Assembly (NCBI GenBank): GCA_902525625.1
Contig: CABZHM010000003.1
Coordinates: 18,717 to 82,716 of the forward strand
DNA length: 64,000 nt
DNA from: an uncultured Pelagibacteraceae bacterium
Lineage (GTDB): Bacteria > Pseudomonadota > Alphaproteobacteria > Pelagibacterales > Pelagibacteraceae
Direction: 5' to 3'
Below, piece after piece: positions 1-8,321 of this stretch (its first letter is position 1; the number at the start of each line of letters is the position of its first letter). The position numbers and the translations under genes were made by a program. Under the pieces are notes generated by a model, which had not been told where the DNA came from, did no database searches, and saw nothing but the letters and a program-made list of their open reading frames with translations.

Positions 1-413
1 TGAGAACCCTTGATGTGAGGCTAGATAGACATAGTGAGAATGCAAAAAAAGTAGCAGCTTTTTTATCAAAAAATAAAAAAATTCAATTACTCTATCCATT
101 TAAGAAAAATTCAGAAAATTACAGAATGTGGAAAAAATATTATTCAGGTGCTTCCGGTTTAATGGGTTTGAAAATAAAATCAAATAATGCTAAGTCGGTA
201 AAAAAATTTGTAAATTCTCTAAAATTATTTGGCTATGGGTATAGTTGGGGTGGATTTGAAAGTTTAGTACTACATCAAGAATTTAGAGAAACAGGAAAAA
301 GAAAATATATGAATTTGTCAAAAGATGAACATTTAGTTCGATTACACATAGGGCTAGAAGACCCTAAAGACTTAATTCAGGATATCAAACAAGCGTTAAG
401 ATATTTAAGATGA
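1..413 (+). CDS. metC: Cystathionine beta-lyase family protein (3' part only)
   Basis: This is the C-terminal part of a PLP-dependent transsulfuration enzyme (Cys/Met metabolism class), cut by the window edge. The frame is open from base 3 and begins RTLDVRLDRHSENA, which matches the conserved RTL-x-VR-x-x-RH segment after the active-site region. The later segment GYGYSWGGFESL and the end with HIGLEDPKDLI are typical of cystathionine beta-lyase (MetC), which turns cystathionine into homocysteine, pyruvate and ammonia. The PLP-binding lysine lies upstream of the window. The GTG at base 15 is an internal codon and not the start. The stop overlaps the next start by 4 nt (ATGA), so the two genes are probably co-transcribed. 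A related Cys/Met lyase cannot be excluded from this fragment. Confidence 0.85.
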   Translation, partial: RTLDVRLDRHSENAKKVAAFLSKNKKIQLLYPFKKNSENYRMWKKYYSGASGLMGLKIKSNNAKSVKKFVNSLKLFGYGYSWGGFESLVLHQEFRETGKRKYMNLSKDEHLVRLHIGLEDPKDLIQDIKQALRYLR

Positions 414-1630
414 CTTCTGAAAAATTTTTTCAATCTAAAACTGCAATCATAACCTTGATAGCTGCCTGTTTCGTTGTTCTAATTTCTTTAGGAGTGAGAC
501 AAACTTTCGGACTATTTTTTATGGATTTTAATGAAAGTTTAAAGATCAGTAATACCGCGTTTGGTTTTGCTATAGGAATGCAAATGCTCATGTGGGGCAT
601 AACAGGTCCTATCTTTGGGGCAATTGCAGATAAATATGGTGGACATATTGCTATAATTACAGCATTTATTTTTTATACATTAGGAATTTATTTTTTATAC
701 ACGGGGCCTAACGCTGGAATATTTTTTCAAATTCATATGGGTTTATTAATTGGAATTGGACTTGGTGGTACAGCGATCAGTATTCCAATGTCAATTGTTG
801 GGAAACATTTTCCATTATCAACAAGAACAATTGCCATGAGTTTTGTAACTGCGATAGGGTCATTTGGTTATTTTCTTTCACCAATTTTTACAAATTATTC
901 TCTAAATAAATTTGGATGGAATTACACACTATATATATTCAGTTTATTTTTATTATCTGGATTAGTTGCTGCATATTTTGTTAGATCTCCATCAGACTCA
1001 GAAAAAGTTGAAAAAACCTCCAACCAATCATTTAAAGACGCTCTTTCAGAAGCATTCAAAACCAAGAGTTACATATTACTTGTCTCAGGATTTTTTGTTT
1101 GTGGTTTTCACATAACTTTGGTTGGAACTCATGTTCCAAAGTATGTGGTTGATAGAGGATTAGAAGACTGGACAGCCGCAGCAATATTATCCTTAATCGG
1201 TGTTTTTAATATTTTCGGTTCATTATTAAGTGGTTATCTTTCAGCAAAGATGAGTAAAAAAATAATACTAAGTGTGATTTATTTTTTAAGGGGTATTTCA
1301 ATTGCACTGTTTATATTCCTTCCTGCAAGCAATATTAATGCATTTTTATTTGGAGCAAGTTTTGGTTTCTTATGGCTTTCAACAGTTCCAGCTACAAGTG
1401 GAATAGTGGCTCATTTATTTGGTACTAAATATTTAGGACTTTTGTACGGTATAGTTTTTTTAAGTCATCAAATTGGATCTTTTTTTGGGGCTTATTTAGG
1501 GGGACTATTTCATGACACATATGGGTCATATGATTACGCGTGGTATTTAGCAATTGCTTTATCTGTATTCGCAGCAATAATACACCTGCCGATTAAAGAG
1601 AAACCAGTCTTAAGATTAGAAACAAAATAA
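410..1630 (+). CDS. MFS transporter (about 12 membrane segments)
   Basis: A 406-aa integral inner-membrane protein of the major facilitator superfamily. About twelve hydrophobic segments are visible, with a basic central loop near residues 195-220. The first half carries the MFS loop 2-3 motif as ADKYGG near residues 73-78, after a WGITGPIFG segment. The overall style (RQTFGLFF near the start, GxxxGxGxGG in TM4) recalls monocarboxylate/oxalate-type MFS carriers, but the substrate cannot be read from the sequence. The gene overlaps the upstream lyase by 4 nt and ends one base before pabB. Confidence 0.85.
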   Translation: MTSEKFFQSKTAIITLIAACFVVLISLGVRQTFGLFFMDFNESLKISNTAFGFAIGMQMLMWGITGPIFGAIADKYGGHIAIITAFIFYTLGIYFLYTGPNAGIFFQIHMGLLIGIGLGGTAISIPMSIVGKHFPLSTRTIAMSFVTAIGSFGYFLSPIFTNYSLNKFGWNYTLYIFSLFLLSGLVAAYFVRSPSDSEKVEKTSNQSFKDALSEAFKTKSYILLVSGFFVCGFHITLVGTHVPKYVVDRGLEDWTAAAILSLIGVFNIFGSLLSGYLSAKMSKKIILSVIYFLRGISIALFIFLPASNINAFLFGASFGFLWLSTVPATSGIVAHLFGTKYLGLLYGIVFLSHQIGSFFGAYLGGLFHDTYGSYDYAWYLAIALSVFAAIIHLPIKEKPVLRLETK

Positions 1631-1631
1631 A

Positions 1632-2783
1632 TTGAATAAATCAAATCAATTACTAAAAGTAGACCAATCTGGGAAACCTTTTATTATATATAAATCTCAA
1701 ACAGGGTTTGACCTTTACACTAATTTTTCAAAAAAAATTATTTTGAATAATAAAAATATCAAAAGTTTTTTAAACAAGAAAAATAAAAAAAAAATTAAAA
1801 ACACCGATCTTTATATAGGTTTTTTCGGTTACGAACTTTTAAATAATTTAATTGATATAAAATTGCCTAAACAAAAAAGTTTAAATCTTCCGAAAGGTAT
1901 TTTTTATAAACCAGAAAAAAAAATCAAATTAAGTAACAACCTTAATTATTTTGAAAAGAATTTTGTGTCTGGGAGTTTTGAAATAAATTTAAATAAAAAA
2001 AAATATACAAAAATATTTAATAAATTCAAAAAAAAAATTAAAAGCGGAGAAACTTATCAAATTAAAATTTGTACCAAATACAAAACTAATTCTAAGATAG
2101 ATCCATTAGATTTTTTTTCAAGATTATCTAAGACAAATTTAGCACCAGAAGCTTTTATGATTAAAGATAACAATTATTCAATAATTAGTTGTTCACCCGA
2201 AAATTTGATAACAAAAAAAGGCTCTGAAATATCTACAAAACCAATTGCTGGAACAGTTAAAAAAACAAAAAATCTTAATAAGTCAAAAGCGTTAAATTAT
2301 TTTAGAAAAAACCTTAAAGAAACCAAAGAGCATAATATGATTGTAGATATGGAACGAAATGATCTATCAAGAATTTGTAAGATCGGTTCTGTACGTCTAT
2401 CAAGGCAAAAAATTGTTGAAGAATATAAAGATTTATTTCATTATGTGAGTCTAATTAAAGGAAAATTAAGAAAAAACATCAATAATGTAGATATAATTAA
2501 AGCGATGATGCCAGGTGGTTCAGTTATTGGATGTCCTAAGATAAACACGCTTAATCTTTTAAATAATCAAGAAAAAGAAAATAGAAATATTTATACAGGT
2601 AGCTTTGGTTATATAAAATTTAATGGCGATATGAGATTTAATATTATTATTAGATCAATCTTAAATTTTAAAAATATGTCAGAGATTTCTGTCGCTTCAG
2701 GTGTTGTAGTTGATAGTAATGCTAACCATGAATTTAATGAAAATTTTTTAAAAGCCAAGGCACTAATTGATTTGTTTAAATGA
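1632..2783 (+). CDS. pabB: Aminodeoxychorismate synthase component I (PabB-like)
   Basis: A chorismate-utilising enzyme of 383 aa that, with ammonia from the next gene product, should make 4-amino-4-deoxychorismate for folate synthesis. Family motifs are YQIKICT (residues 142-148), KPIAGT (203-208), DMERNDLSRIC (239-249), PGGSVIGCPK (294-303), IYTGSFGY and VASGVV near the end. It starts with TTG directly after the MFS stop. Pairing with pabA and a class IV aminotransferase favours PabB over TrpE. The PIAGT motif is odd, because E. coli PabB has a lysine (PIKGT) at the alanine position, and TrpE has alanine there. The PGGS-x-x-x-PK segment also has Cys where Ala is usual. Confidence 0.85.
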   Translation: MNKSNQLLKVDQSGKPFIIYKSQTGFDLYTNFSKKIILNNKNIKSFLNKKNKKKIKNTDLYIGFFGYELLNNLIDIKLPKQKSLNLPKGIFYKPEKKIKLSNNLNYFEKNFVSGSFEINLNKKKYTKIFNKFKKKIKSGETYQIKICTKYKTNSKIDPLDFFSRLSKTNLAPEAFMIKDNNYSIISCSPENLITKKGSEISTKPIAGTVKKTKNLNKSKALNYFRKNLKETKEHNMIVDMERNDLSRICKIGSVRLSRQKIVEEYKDLFHYVSLIKGKLRKNINNVDIIKAMMPGGSVIGCPKINTLNLLNNQEKENRNIYTGSFGYIKFNGDMRFNIIIRSILNFKNMSEISVASGVVVDSNANHEFNENFLKAKALIDLFK

Positions 2784-3337
2784 TATATGTGATAGATCAT
2801 AACGACTCATTTACTCACAATGTGGTTCACCAATTTGCTTTATTTGATAGAGTTGAATGTGATAACTATAATGAAATTAGTGAAAAAAAAATCCAACAAG
2901 CTTCAACAATAGTTTTTTCACCAGGGCCAGGTAGTCCAAAAGATTATCCAATAACTTCTAAAATCTATAAAAGATTTAAGGGAAAGAAAAAGATGATTGG
3001 CATTTGTCTAGGGTTTCAACACATTCTTTTTTGTGAAGGTGGAAAGATTATTGAACAAAAAAAGATATATCATGGTTTTCAATCAAATATCAAAGTAGTT
3101 AATGATAAATCTTTATTTAAAAGAGGAAAATTATTTAAAGTTGGAAGGTATCATTCTTTAAAGTTACAAGAACCTTTCAAATCAAATAATTTTGAGATAA
3201 CTATGAGATGTTTAAATTCAAAGGTCGCTATGGCATTTGAAAATAAAAAGGAAAAAATATATGGATTTCAATTTCATCCTGAATCTTTTTTAACTATCAA
3301 TGGCAACATACTTATTAAAAAAATCTTATCAGCTTAA
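2780..3337 (+). CDS. pabA: Glutamine amidotransferase, aminodeoxychorismate synthase component II
   Basis: Class I glutamine amidotransferase of 185 aa that hydrolyses glutamine and delivers ammonia to PabB. The nucleophile elbow is GICLGFQHI with Cys76. The His/Glu pair of the catalytic triad is in GFQFHPESF (His166, Glu168). The oxyanion segment SPGPGSP is at residues 47-53. The length is normal for PabA/TrpG. It overlaps pabB by 4 nt and pabC by 38 nt. TrpG and PabA cannot be separated on sequence alone; the neighbouring pabC decides the call. Confidence 0.88.
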   Translation: MIYVIDHNDSFTHNVVHQFALFDRVECDNYNEISEKKIQQASTIVFSPGPGSPKDYPITSKIYKRFKGKKKMIGICLGFQHILFCEGGKIIEQKKIYHGFQSNIKVVNDKSLFKRGKLFKVGRYHSLKLQEPFKSNNFEITMRCLNSKVAMAFENKKEKIYGFQFHPESFLTINGNILIKKILSA

Positions 3338-4073
3338 AAATTTAAAAGAAATAGAATTTCATGACCTTTGGGGAGATCATGGAATTTTCACGACGATGTG
3401 GATTTTTGGTAGGCCAGGAAAAATATTATTTTTCAAAAATCATTTAAATAATTTAATAAAATCTTTAGAGGAGTATAAGATCACTAAGAAATCTTTACGA
3501 GCTGATATTTTAGCTATTATTAAAAAAAATTTATCCAAAAAGAAAAGATATAATCATCTATTAAGAATTGCTCTAAATAAAAAAATAATTTCAATATCTT
3601 TAAGAAAAAGAATTAAACCAAAATTAAATTTTAATTTAAAATTAGTAAAATTAAAACGAGAAAAACCTGAGTATAAAAACCTTAAATATAAAAAAATATT
3701 ATCATATTTATCTAAAATGGATAATTCCCAATCAGACATTGGATTGGTATTTAATAAAAGATTATTGGAAACTGGAACCTCAAATTTATTATTTGTGAAA
3801 GATCAAAAATTTTTTACCCCTAAAAAAGGATATTATAAGGGTAATACTTATAAGTTTTTTAAAACAAGAATAAAAAAGATAATCAAAAAAGATATTTTGC
3901 TTAAAGAGATAAATGATTATGATGAAATATTGTTATTAGGCTCTGGTAAAGGTGTTACATCAGTTAAAACAATAAATGAGATTAAATGGAAAAGAAAAAA
4001 TTTAGACAAATTTAGGTTTCTTTCAAAACATTATAATGCAGCTATAAATAAATGTAATTCATATAGATTTTAA
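3300..4073 (+). CDS. pabC: Class IV aminotransferase fold protein, likely aminodeoxychorismate lyase
   Basis: A 257-aa protein of the fold-type IV PLP enzymes, probably converting aminodeoxychorismate to p-aminobenzoate and pyruvate. The best family signatures are LLETGTSNLLFV (residues about 156-167), the counterpart of the ExxxSN motif in BCAT/ADC lyases, and the preceding KKILSYLSKM, where Lys131 or Lys132 is the likely PLP lysine. The sequence is diverged and very Lys-rich. The ATG used lies within pabA (38-nt overlap); no good later start precedes the conserved region. Position after pabB-pabA supports the role. A D-amino-acid or branched-chain aminotransferase is the alternative. Confidence 0.75.
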   Translation: MATYLLKKSYQLKNLKEIEFHDLWGDHGIFTTMWIFGRPGKILFFKNHLNNLIKSLEEYKITKKSLRADILAIIKKNLSKKKRYNHLLRIALNKKIISISLRKRIKPKLNFNLKLVKLKREKPEYKNLKYKKILSYLSKMDNSQSDIGLVFNKRLLETGTSNLLFVKDQKFFTPKKGYYKGNTYKFFKTRIKKIIKKDILLKEINDYDEILLLGSGKGVTSVKTINEIKWKRKNLDKFRFLSKHYNAAINKCNSYRF

Positions 4074-4077
4074 CAGA

Positions 4078-4476
4078 ATGAAAGACCCAAACGAACCTTG
4101 TTTATTTTGTAATGCTAAAAAAACACGATACACTCATGATAATAATCTTGCATATGCTAGTTATGACTCTTACCCAGTTTCAGAATACCATTGTCTTATT
4201 ATACCTAAAAGACATACGACAGACTTTTTTGATCTATCTAATGACGAATTGCTAGCTTGTAATGAACTTATTAAAATAATTAAGAATGAAATAATAAGAA
4301 AAGATAAATCAGTTAAAGGATTTAATTTAGGGACAAATATTGGAAAAGTATCCGGACAATCTATTTTCCATTGTCATTTTCACTTGATTCCTCGTAGAGA
4401 GGGAGATGTTGATAATCCTCAGGGTGGAGTAAGATCAGTTATTCCAAACAAACAACATTATAAAAGAAATAATTAA
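4078..4476 (+). CDS. HIT family nucleotide-binding hydrolase
   Basis: A 132-aa histidine triad protein. The triad HCHFHLIPR is at residues 98-106 with the three histidines at 98, 100 and 102. A CxxC pair (Cys8, Cys11) near the N terminus is common in HIT/HINT proteins that bind zinc. HIT proteins hydrolyse phosphoramidates or dinucleoside polyphosphates; the exact substrate is not evident. It follows pabC by 4 nt and probably ends this operon, since a 96-bp gap follows. Confidence 0.88.
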   Translation: MKDPNEPCLFCNAKKTRYTHDNNLAYASYDSYPVSEYHCLIIPKRHTTDFFDLSNDELLACNELIKIIKNEIIRKDKSVKGFNLGTNIGKVSGQSIFHCHFHLIPRREGDVDNPQGGVRSVIPNKQHYKRNN

Positions 4477-4495
4477 CCTTGTATAAAAAGACAAA

Positions 4496-4541
4496 TTGAC
4501 CTTAGTTTGAGGTTGAACTATTGATCCACAATATATAAAAT
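4496..4541 (+). promoter_or_regulatory. Possible promoter region for aprMBA
   Basis: The 96-bp gap before aprM contains TTGACC (4496-4501) with a weak TATTGA 17 nt later (4519-4524), and an overlapping TTGAAC (4513-4518) with TATAAA at 4534-4539 (15-nt spacer). Neither pair is ideal. The gap is the only plausible place for a promoter of the apr genes on this side. Confidence 0.3.
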
Positions 4542-4572
4542 TTAAGAATTCAAAAATTTAACAAAGGCGGAA

Positions 4573-5367
4573 ATGTTAAGCAATAATCCTTTTTCAATCT
4601 TATCAGAGTCAATTTCACCGTTGGCAATGCAATCTTTTATTGTGGCTATGATTTTATTGATTGTACTCGGTACTATTATTCAAATGATACATCATAAAAA
4701 TCTTACCTATTTTTTTAATAATGCAAAAAAAGCAAAACTTTCAGCAACTAAAAAATTAGGTGTAGGAGAAAGAGCCTCTGTTATTGCTAAAACAACGGTA
4801 GTAGATATTGGAACAACTTCAGAACTTGGTTTTGGAAAGAGGAGACTTGCTCATGTTCTAGGAATGTATGGCACTATTTTATTTTGGCTATCTTCGGCTA
4901 TTTTAGTTTTTTGTTATACAGGTGCTGATAAACCTAGTTCTCAAACTTGGTCAATGCTTTGGCATGTCGGAGCAATACTCACATGCTTAGGAGGATACTG
5001 GTTTTGGTTTTTTTTAAGAGTTGACGTTTCTGCTGAAGCTCATCCTTGGTATAGAATTATTAAAGCTGATTTATTTGTCTTAGCTTTACTTGCGTGTTCA
5101 ACTTTCGGGTTGGCTTGGTCTTTCACACAATTCAATGGACAAATAGGTCTGTCTTATTTGTTTTTAGTTTTATTCATTGTAGCTAATTTAATTCTATTTG
5201 GTGGTGTATATTGGTCAAAATTTGCACACATGTTTTATAAACCTGGAGCTGCTATTCAAAAAAATTTAGCCGAGGCTGATGGATCAAGAGATAATTTGCC
5301 TCCTCCAGCTGATGCGCCTGAACAATTTGGATTGGGTATAAAAAGAGAAGAGCCAAAACACTATTAA
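4573..5367 (+). CDS. aprM: AprM, membrane partner of APS reductase
   Basis: A 264-aa membrane protein directly upstream of aprBA. About five hydrophobic helices are seen (near residues 19-38, 94-115, 128-149, 165-185, 192-213), with a soluble, Pro-rich C-terminal tail. Histidines at helix ends (His94, His131, His219) could ligate haem, but this is inference. In SAR11 and some sulfur oxidisers, published work describes an aprM gene in place of qmoABC as the likely electron link between AprBA and the quinone pool; position and topology fit that. A clear ribosome site (AAGGCGGA, 4564-4571) precedes the ATG. Confidence 0.82.
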   Translation: MLSNNPFSILSESISPLAMQSFIVAMILLIVLGTIIQMIHHKNLTYFFNNAKKAKLSATKKLGVGERASVIAKTTVVDIGTTSELGFGKRRLAHVLGMYGTILFWLSSAILVFCYTGADKPSSQTWSMLWHVGAILTCLGGYWFWFFLRVDVSAEAHPWYRIIKADLFVLALLACSTFGLAWSFTQFNGQIGLSYLFLVLFIVANLILFGGVYWSKFAHMFYKPGAAIQKNLAEADGSRDNLPPPADAPEQFGLGIKREEPKHY

Positions 5368-5396
5368 TATGTTACATAGAAAGGATAATTAAAATT

Positions 5397-5867
5397 ATGT
5401 CAACTTTTGTATACATGACGAGATGTGATGGCTGTGGTCATTGCGTAGATATTTGTCCTTCAGACATTATGCACATCGATGAAAATATTAGACGTGCAAA
5501 AAATATTGAACCAAACTTCTGTTGGGAATGTTACTCTTGCGTAAAAGCTTGTCCTAATCACGCTATAGATGTAAGAGGGTATGCTGATTTTGCCCCGATG
5601 GGTCACAGTGTTAGAGTTAGAAGAGAAGAGGAAAAAGGAACAATCTCTTGGAAGATAAAATTTAGAAATGGAACAGAAAAAAATTTTGTTTCACCTATTA
5701 CAACTAAACCTTGGGGAAAATTTATTCCTAAGCTTGCAGAAGGGGACACACCCAATCAAGGTGAAATCAATTCTCAAAGACTGTATAGTGAGCCAGAGGG
5801 TTTAAATACTAATCAAGAATTACCATCAGTACCAAAAGAGTCCTTCAAAAAAGGAGTTTATTATTAA
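5397..5867 (+). CDS. aprB: Adenylylsulfate (APS) reductase beta subunit
   Basis: A 156-aa ferredoxin-like subunit that carries electrons between the AprA flavin and the membrane partner. It has two [4Fe-4S] motifs of the form CxxCxxCxxxCP: Cys10, 13, 16, 20 and Cys42, 45, 48, 52. The C-terminal part (residues 80-156) lacks cysteines and matches the tail that wraps around AprA in known structures. It lies 29 nt after aprM and overlaps the aprA start by 1 nt. Confidence 0.95.
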   Translation: MSTFVYMTRCDGCGHCVDICPSDIMHIDENIRRAKNIEPNFCWECYSCVKACPNHAIDVRGYADFAPMGHSVRVRREEEKGTISWKIKFRNGTEKNFVSPITTKPWGKFIPKLAEGDTPNQGEINSQRLYSEPEGLNTNQELPSVPKESFKKGVYY

Positions 5868-7726
5868 TGGCCAAACATAAGACCCATTATGAAGAGTGTG
5901 ATGTACTGGTTGTTGGTGGTGGAATGGCTGGCACAGGAGCTACTTTCGAAGCTCGTCATTGGGGTAGAGATTTAAAAATTGTTTGTGTTGAGAAAGCTAA
6001 CATCGATAGAAGTGGAGCTGTAGCTCAAGGATTATATGCCATCAATTGTTACATGGGTATGCAGTGGGATGAAAATCAGCCAGAAGATCATGTAAGATAT
6101 GCCCGAAATGATTTGATGGGAATGGTGAGAGAAGATTTAGGATATGATATGGCTCGACATGTAGACTCAACTGTTCACATGTTTGATGAATGGGGTCTTC
6201 CAATGATGAAAAATGAAAAAACAGGAAGATATTTAAGAGAAGGAAAATGGCAGATCATGATTCATGGTGAGAGTTATAAACCAATTGTAGCTGAAGCAGC
6301 AAAAAAATCTGCCGATAAAATTTATAATAGAATAATGGTTACACATTTATTGATGGATGAAGCTCAAGAGAATAGAATTGGTGGAGCAGTTGGCTTTAAT
6401 ATGAGAACTGGAGACTTCCATGTGTTTAGAGCAAAAGCTGTTATCGTCTCTGCAGGGGGAGCATCACATATATTTAAACCAAGAGCTGTAGGTGAGGGCA
6501 TGGGTAGAACCTGGTACGCGCCATGGAGTAATGGATCAGCATATGCTTTACCCATCGCAGCTGGTGCAAAGATGACTCAAATGGAAAACAGAATTGTTTT
6601 ATGTAGATTTAAGGATGGTTATGGACCTGTTGGTGCATATTTTTTACATTTAAAAACATATACTCAAAATGCTAATGGTGAAAATTATGAAAAAAAATGG
6701 TACGACCAAACGAAAGAGTTAGTAGGTGAGTATATTGATCATCATCCAACCCCAACATGTTTAAGAAATCATGCTTTTATTCAAGAAGTAGCTGCAGGAG
6801 GTGGACCAATCCACATGGTGACTAAAGAGGCTTTTCAAGATCCCCATTTAGAGACTGTAGGATGGGAAAATTTTTTAGGTATGACAGTCGGGCAAGCTGT
6901 TGTTTGGGCTTCCCAAAATATTGATCCAAAATATACCAATCCTGAATTAACAACCTCGGAACCTTATGTCATGGGATCACACGCAACGTGTTCTGGAGCA
7001 TGGGTTAGTGGACCAGAAGATTTGTCTCCACCTGAATATTTTTGGGGTTACAATCGAATGTTAACCATTGATGGTTTATTTGGAGCTGGCGATACTGTTG
7101 GCGGAAGTGCTCATAAATTTTCATCGGGTTCATTTACTGAAGGAAGACTAGCAGCAAAAGCAGCAGTAAAATATATACAGGACAAAAAAGCAGATAGTAT
7201 CAAAGTTTCCGACAAACAATGTGATGACTTCAAAAAAGCCGTATATAAACCTCTAGACACTTATACTGTAGCTCAAAATGAAATAACTGGGGGAACTGTT
7301 TCACCAAGTTATATTTCACCGATCCAAGGTTTACAAAGACTTCAAAAAATTATGGATGAATATGTGGGGGGGATTACCTCTAATTACATGACAAATGGAA
7401 ACTTATTAAAAAAAGCTCTGCAATTGTTAGATTGGCTACAGGAAGACTTAGAAAAAGTAGGAGCTGAAGATTACCATCAACTAATGAGAGCTTGGGAATT
7501 AAAACATAGGGCGCTGACATCTCAGTGTGTGACTGAACATACTTTATTTAGAGAAGAAACTCGTTGGCCAGGGTATTATTATAGAGGTGATCACATGAAG
7601 CTAGATGATGAAAACTGGCATTGCTTGACTGTATCTAGAAGAGATCCTAAAACTGGTAAATTTAGTCTTGAGAAGGTTCCTGTATATCATATTGTTGATG
7701 AGAAAGAGAAGAAAAAAGCTTCTTAA
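5867..7726 (+). CDS. aprA: Adenylylsulfate (APS) reductase alpha subunit
   Basis: A 619-aa FAD enzyme interconverting APS and sulfite plus AMP. The N-terminal dinucleotide-binding site is VVGGGMAGTGA (residues 15-25). A second flavin-contact segment reads DGLFGAGDTVGGSAHKFSSG. The GSHATCSGAW segment belongs to the substrate channel region. Length and the partner aprB agree with true AprA and not with fumarate reductase or aspartate oxidase, which share the fold. In an aerobic organism, next to sulfite-releasing enzymes, the oxidative direction (sulfite to APS) is more likely; this is inference. Confidence 0.95.
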   Translation: MAKHKTHYEECDVLVVGGGMAGTGATFEARHWGRDLKIVCVEKANIDRSGAVAQGLYAINCYMGMQWDENQPEDHVRYARNDLMGMVREDLGYDMARHVDSTVHMFDEWGLPMMKNEKTGRYLREGKWQIMIHGESYKPIVAEAAKKSADKIYNRIMVTHLLMDEAQENRIGGAVGFNMRTGDFHVFRAKAVIVSAGGASHIFKPRAVGEGMGRTWYAPWSNGSAYALPIAAGAKMTQMENRIVLCRFKDGYGPVGAYFLHLKTYTQNANGENYEKKWYDQTKELVGEYIDHHPTPTCLRNHAFIQEVAAGGGPIHMVTKEAFQDPHLETVGWENFLGMTVGQAVVWASQNIDPKYTNPELTTSEPYVMGSHATCSGAWVSGPEDLSPPEYFWGYNRMLTIDGLFGAGDTVGGSAHKFSSGSFTEGRLAAKAAVKYIQDKKADSIKVSDKQCDDFKKAVYKPLDTYTVAQNEITGGTVSPSYISPIQGLQRLQKIMDEYVGGITSNYMTNGNLLKKALQLLDWLQEDLEKVGAEDYHQLMRAWELKHRALTSQCVTEHTLFREETRWPGYYYRGDHMKLDDENWHCLTVSRRDPKTGKFSLEKVPVYHIVDEKEKKKAS

Positions 7727-7749
7727 TCTAATATTATAAAGAATAGTCA

Positions 7750-8100
7750 ATGGATTTATTATCTAAATCGGATGAGGAGATATTCGAAATTGGTAAACCT
7801 TTCTGGGAAAACTTAGTTAGATCCTCCAATTTGAAAGATTATGGCAGTTTTACCAAAGATTTTTCTACTCAAATGCTTTTTGGAGCTAATGAAGTCGAAC
7901 TAGGCAAACAGTGGGCTAACAACAAACTAATTGTAAACTTAAATGAAACATACGAGCCATTTGGCACTTTAAGAAGAGGCGATCATATAACAGTGTTAAT
8001 AAAGCAGACAAACAAAGAAATTCAAGGTGAATTTTTAGGCAGACTTGTGCTTGGAGTAGAGGATGGCGAAGTCAAAGTTTTCGGTGCAACTATCTACTAA
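7750..8100 (+). CDS. Unknown 116-aa protein of the apr cluster
   Basis: I do not recognise this soluble 116-aa protein. It begins MDLLSKSDEEIFEIGKPFWE, has an amphipathic N-terminal helical half, and a beta-rich second half with LRRGDHITVLIKQ and EFLGRLVLGVEDGEVKVFGA. There is no signal peptide, no cysteine and no membrane segment. It follows aprA by 23 nt on the same strand, so it is probably co-transcribed and may act in handling sulfite, APS or the AprBA complex. That role is only guilt by association. Confidence 0.7.
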   Translation: MDLLSKSDEEIFEIGKPFWENLVRSSNLKDYGSFTKDFSTQMLFGANEVELGKQWANNKLIVNLNETYEPFGTLRRGDHITVLIKQTNKEIQGEFLGRLVLGVEDGEVKVFGATIY

Positions 8101-8163
8101 AAAAAGGATTAATTTTTCAATAATAGTTTGACAATTTATTTACCGGGTGTAAGAGAAATATAG

Positions 8164-8298
8164 ATGCACCTTCCAAATATAAAAATGCCTCAAATACTTT
8201 CTGAAAAAAAAACAACATTAATTAAAACTGGAATCTTTTCAGCGATTATGGCTTGTTGGGGTGTAATCTTATTTGGAACTTTTATAACTTTTAGTTAA
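8164..8298 (+). CDS. Small membrane peptide, 44 aa, in the apr-tauE gap
   Basis: The reading frame ATG 8164 to TAA 8296-8298 encodes 44 aa. A polar N-terminal half (MHLPNIKMPQILSEKKTT) is followed by one hydrophobic helix, about GIFSAIMACWGVILFGTFIT. No function is recognised. Its place between the 116-aa gene and tauE suggests a small accessory subunit of a membrane complex such as AprM or the exporter. It could also be a chance frame; the clean one-helix layout is the main support. Confidence 0.5.
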   Translation: MHLPNIKMPQILSEKKTTLIKTGIFSAIMACWGVILFGTFITFS

Positions 8299-8321
8299 GT
8301 TATATTTAAAGTTTTTTTAAG

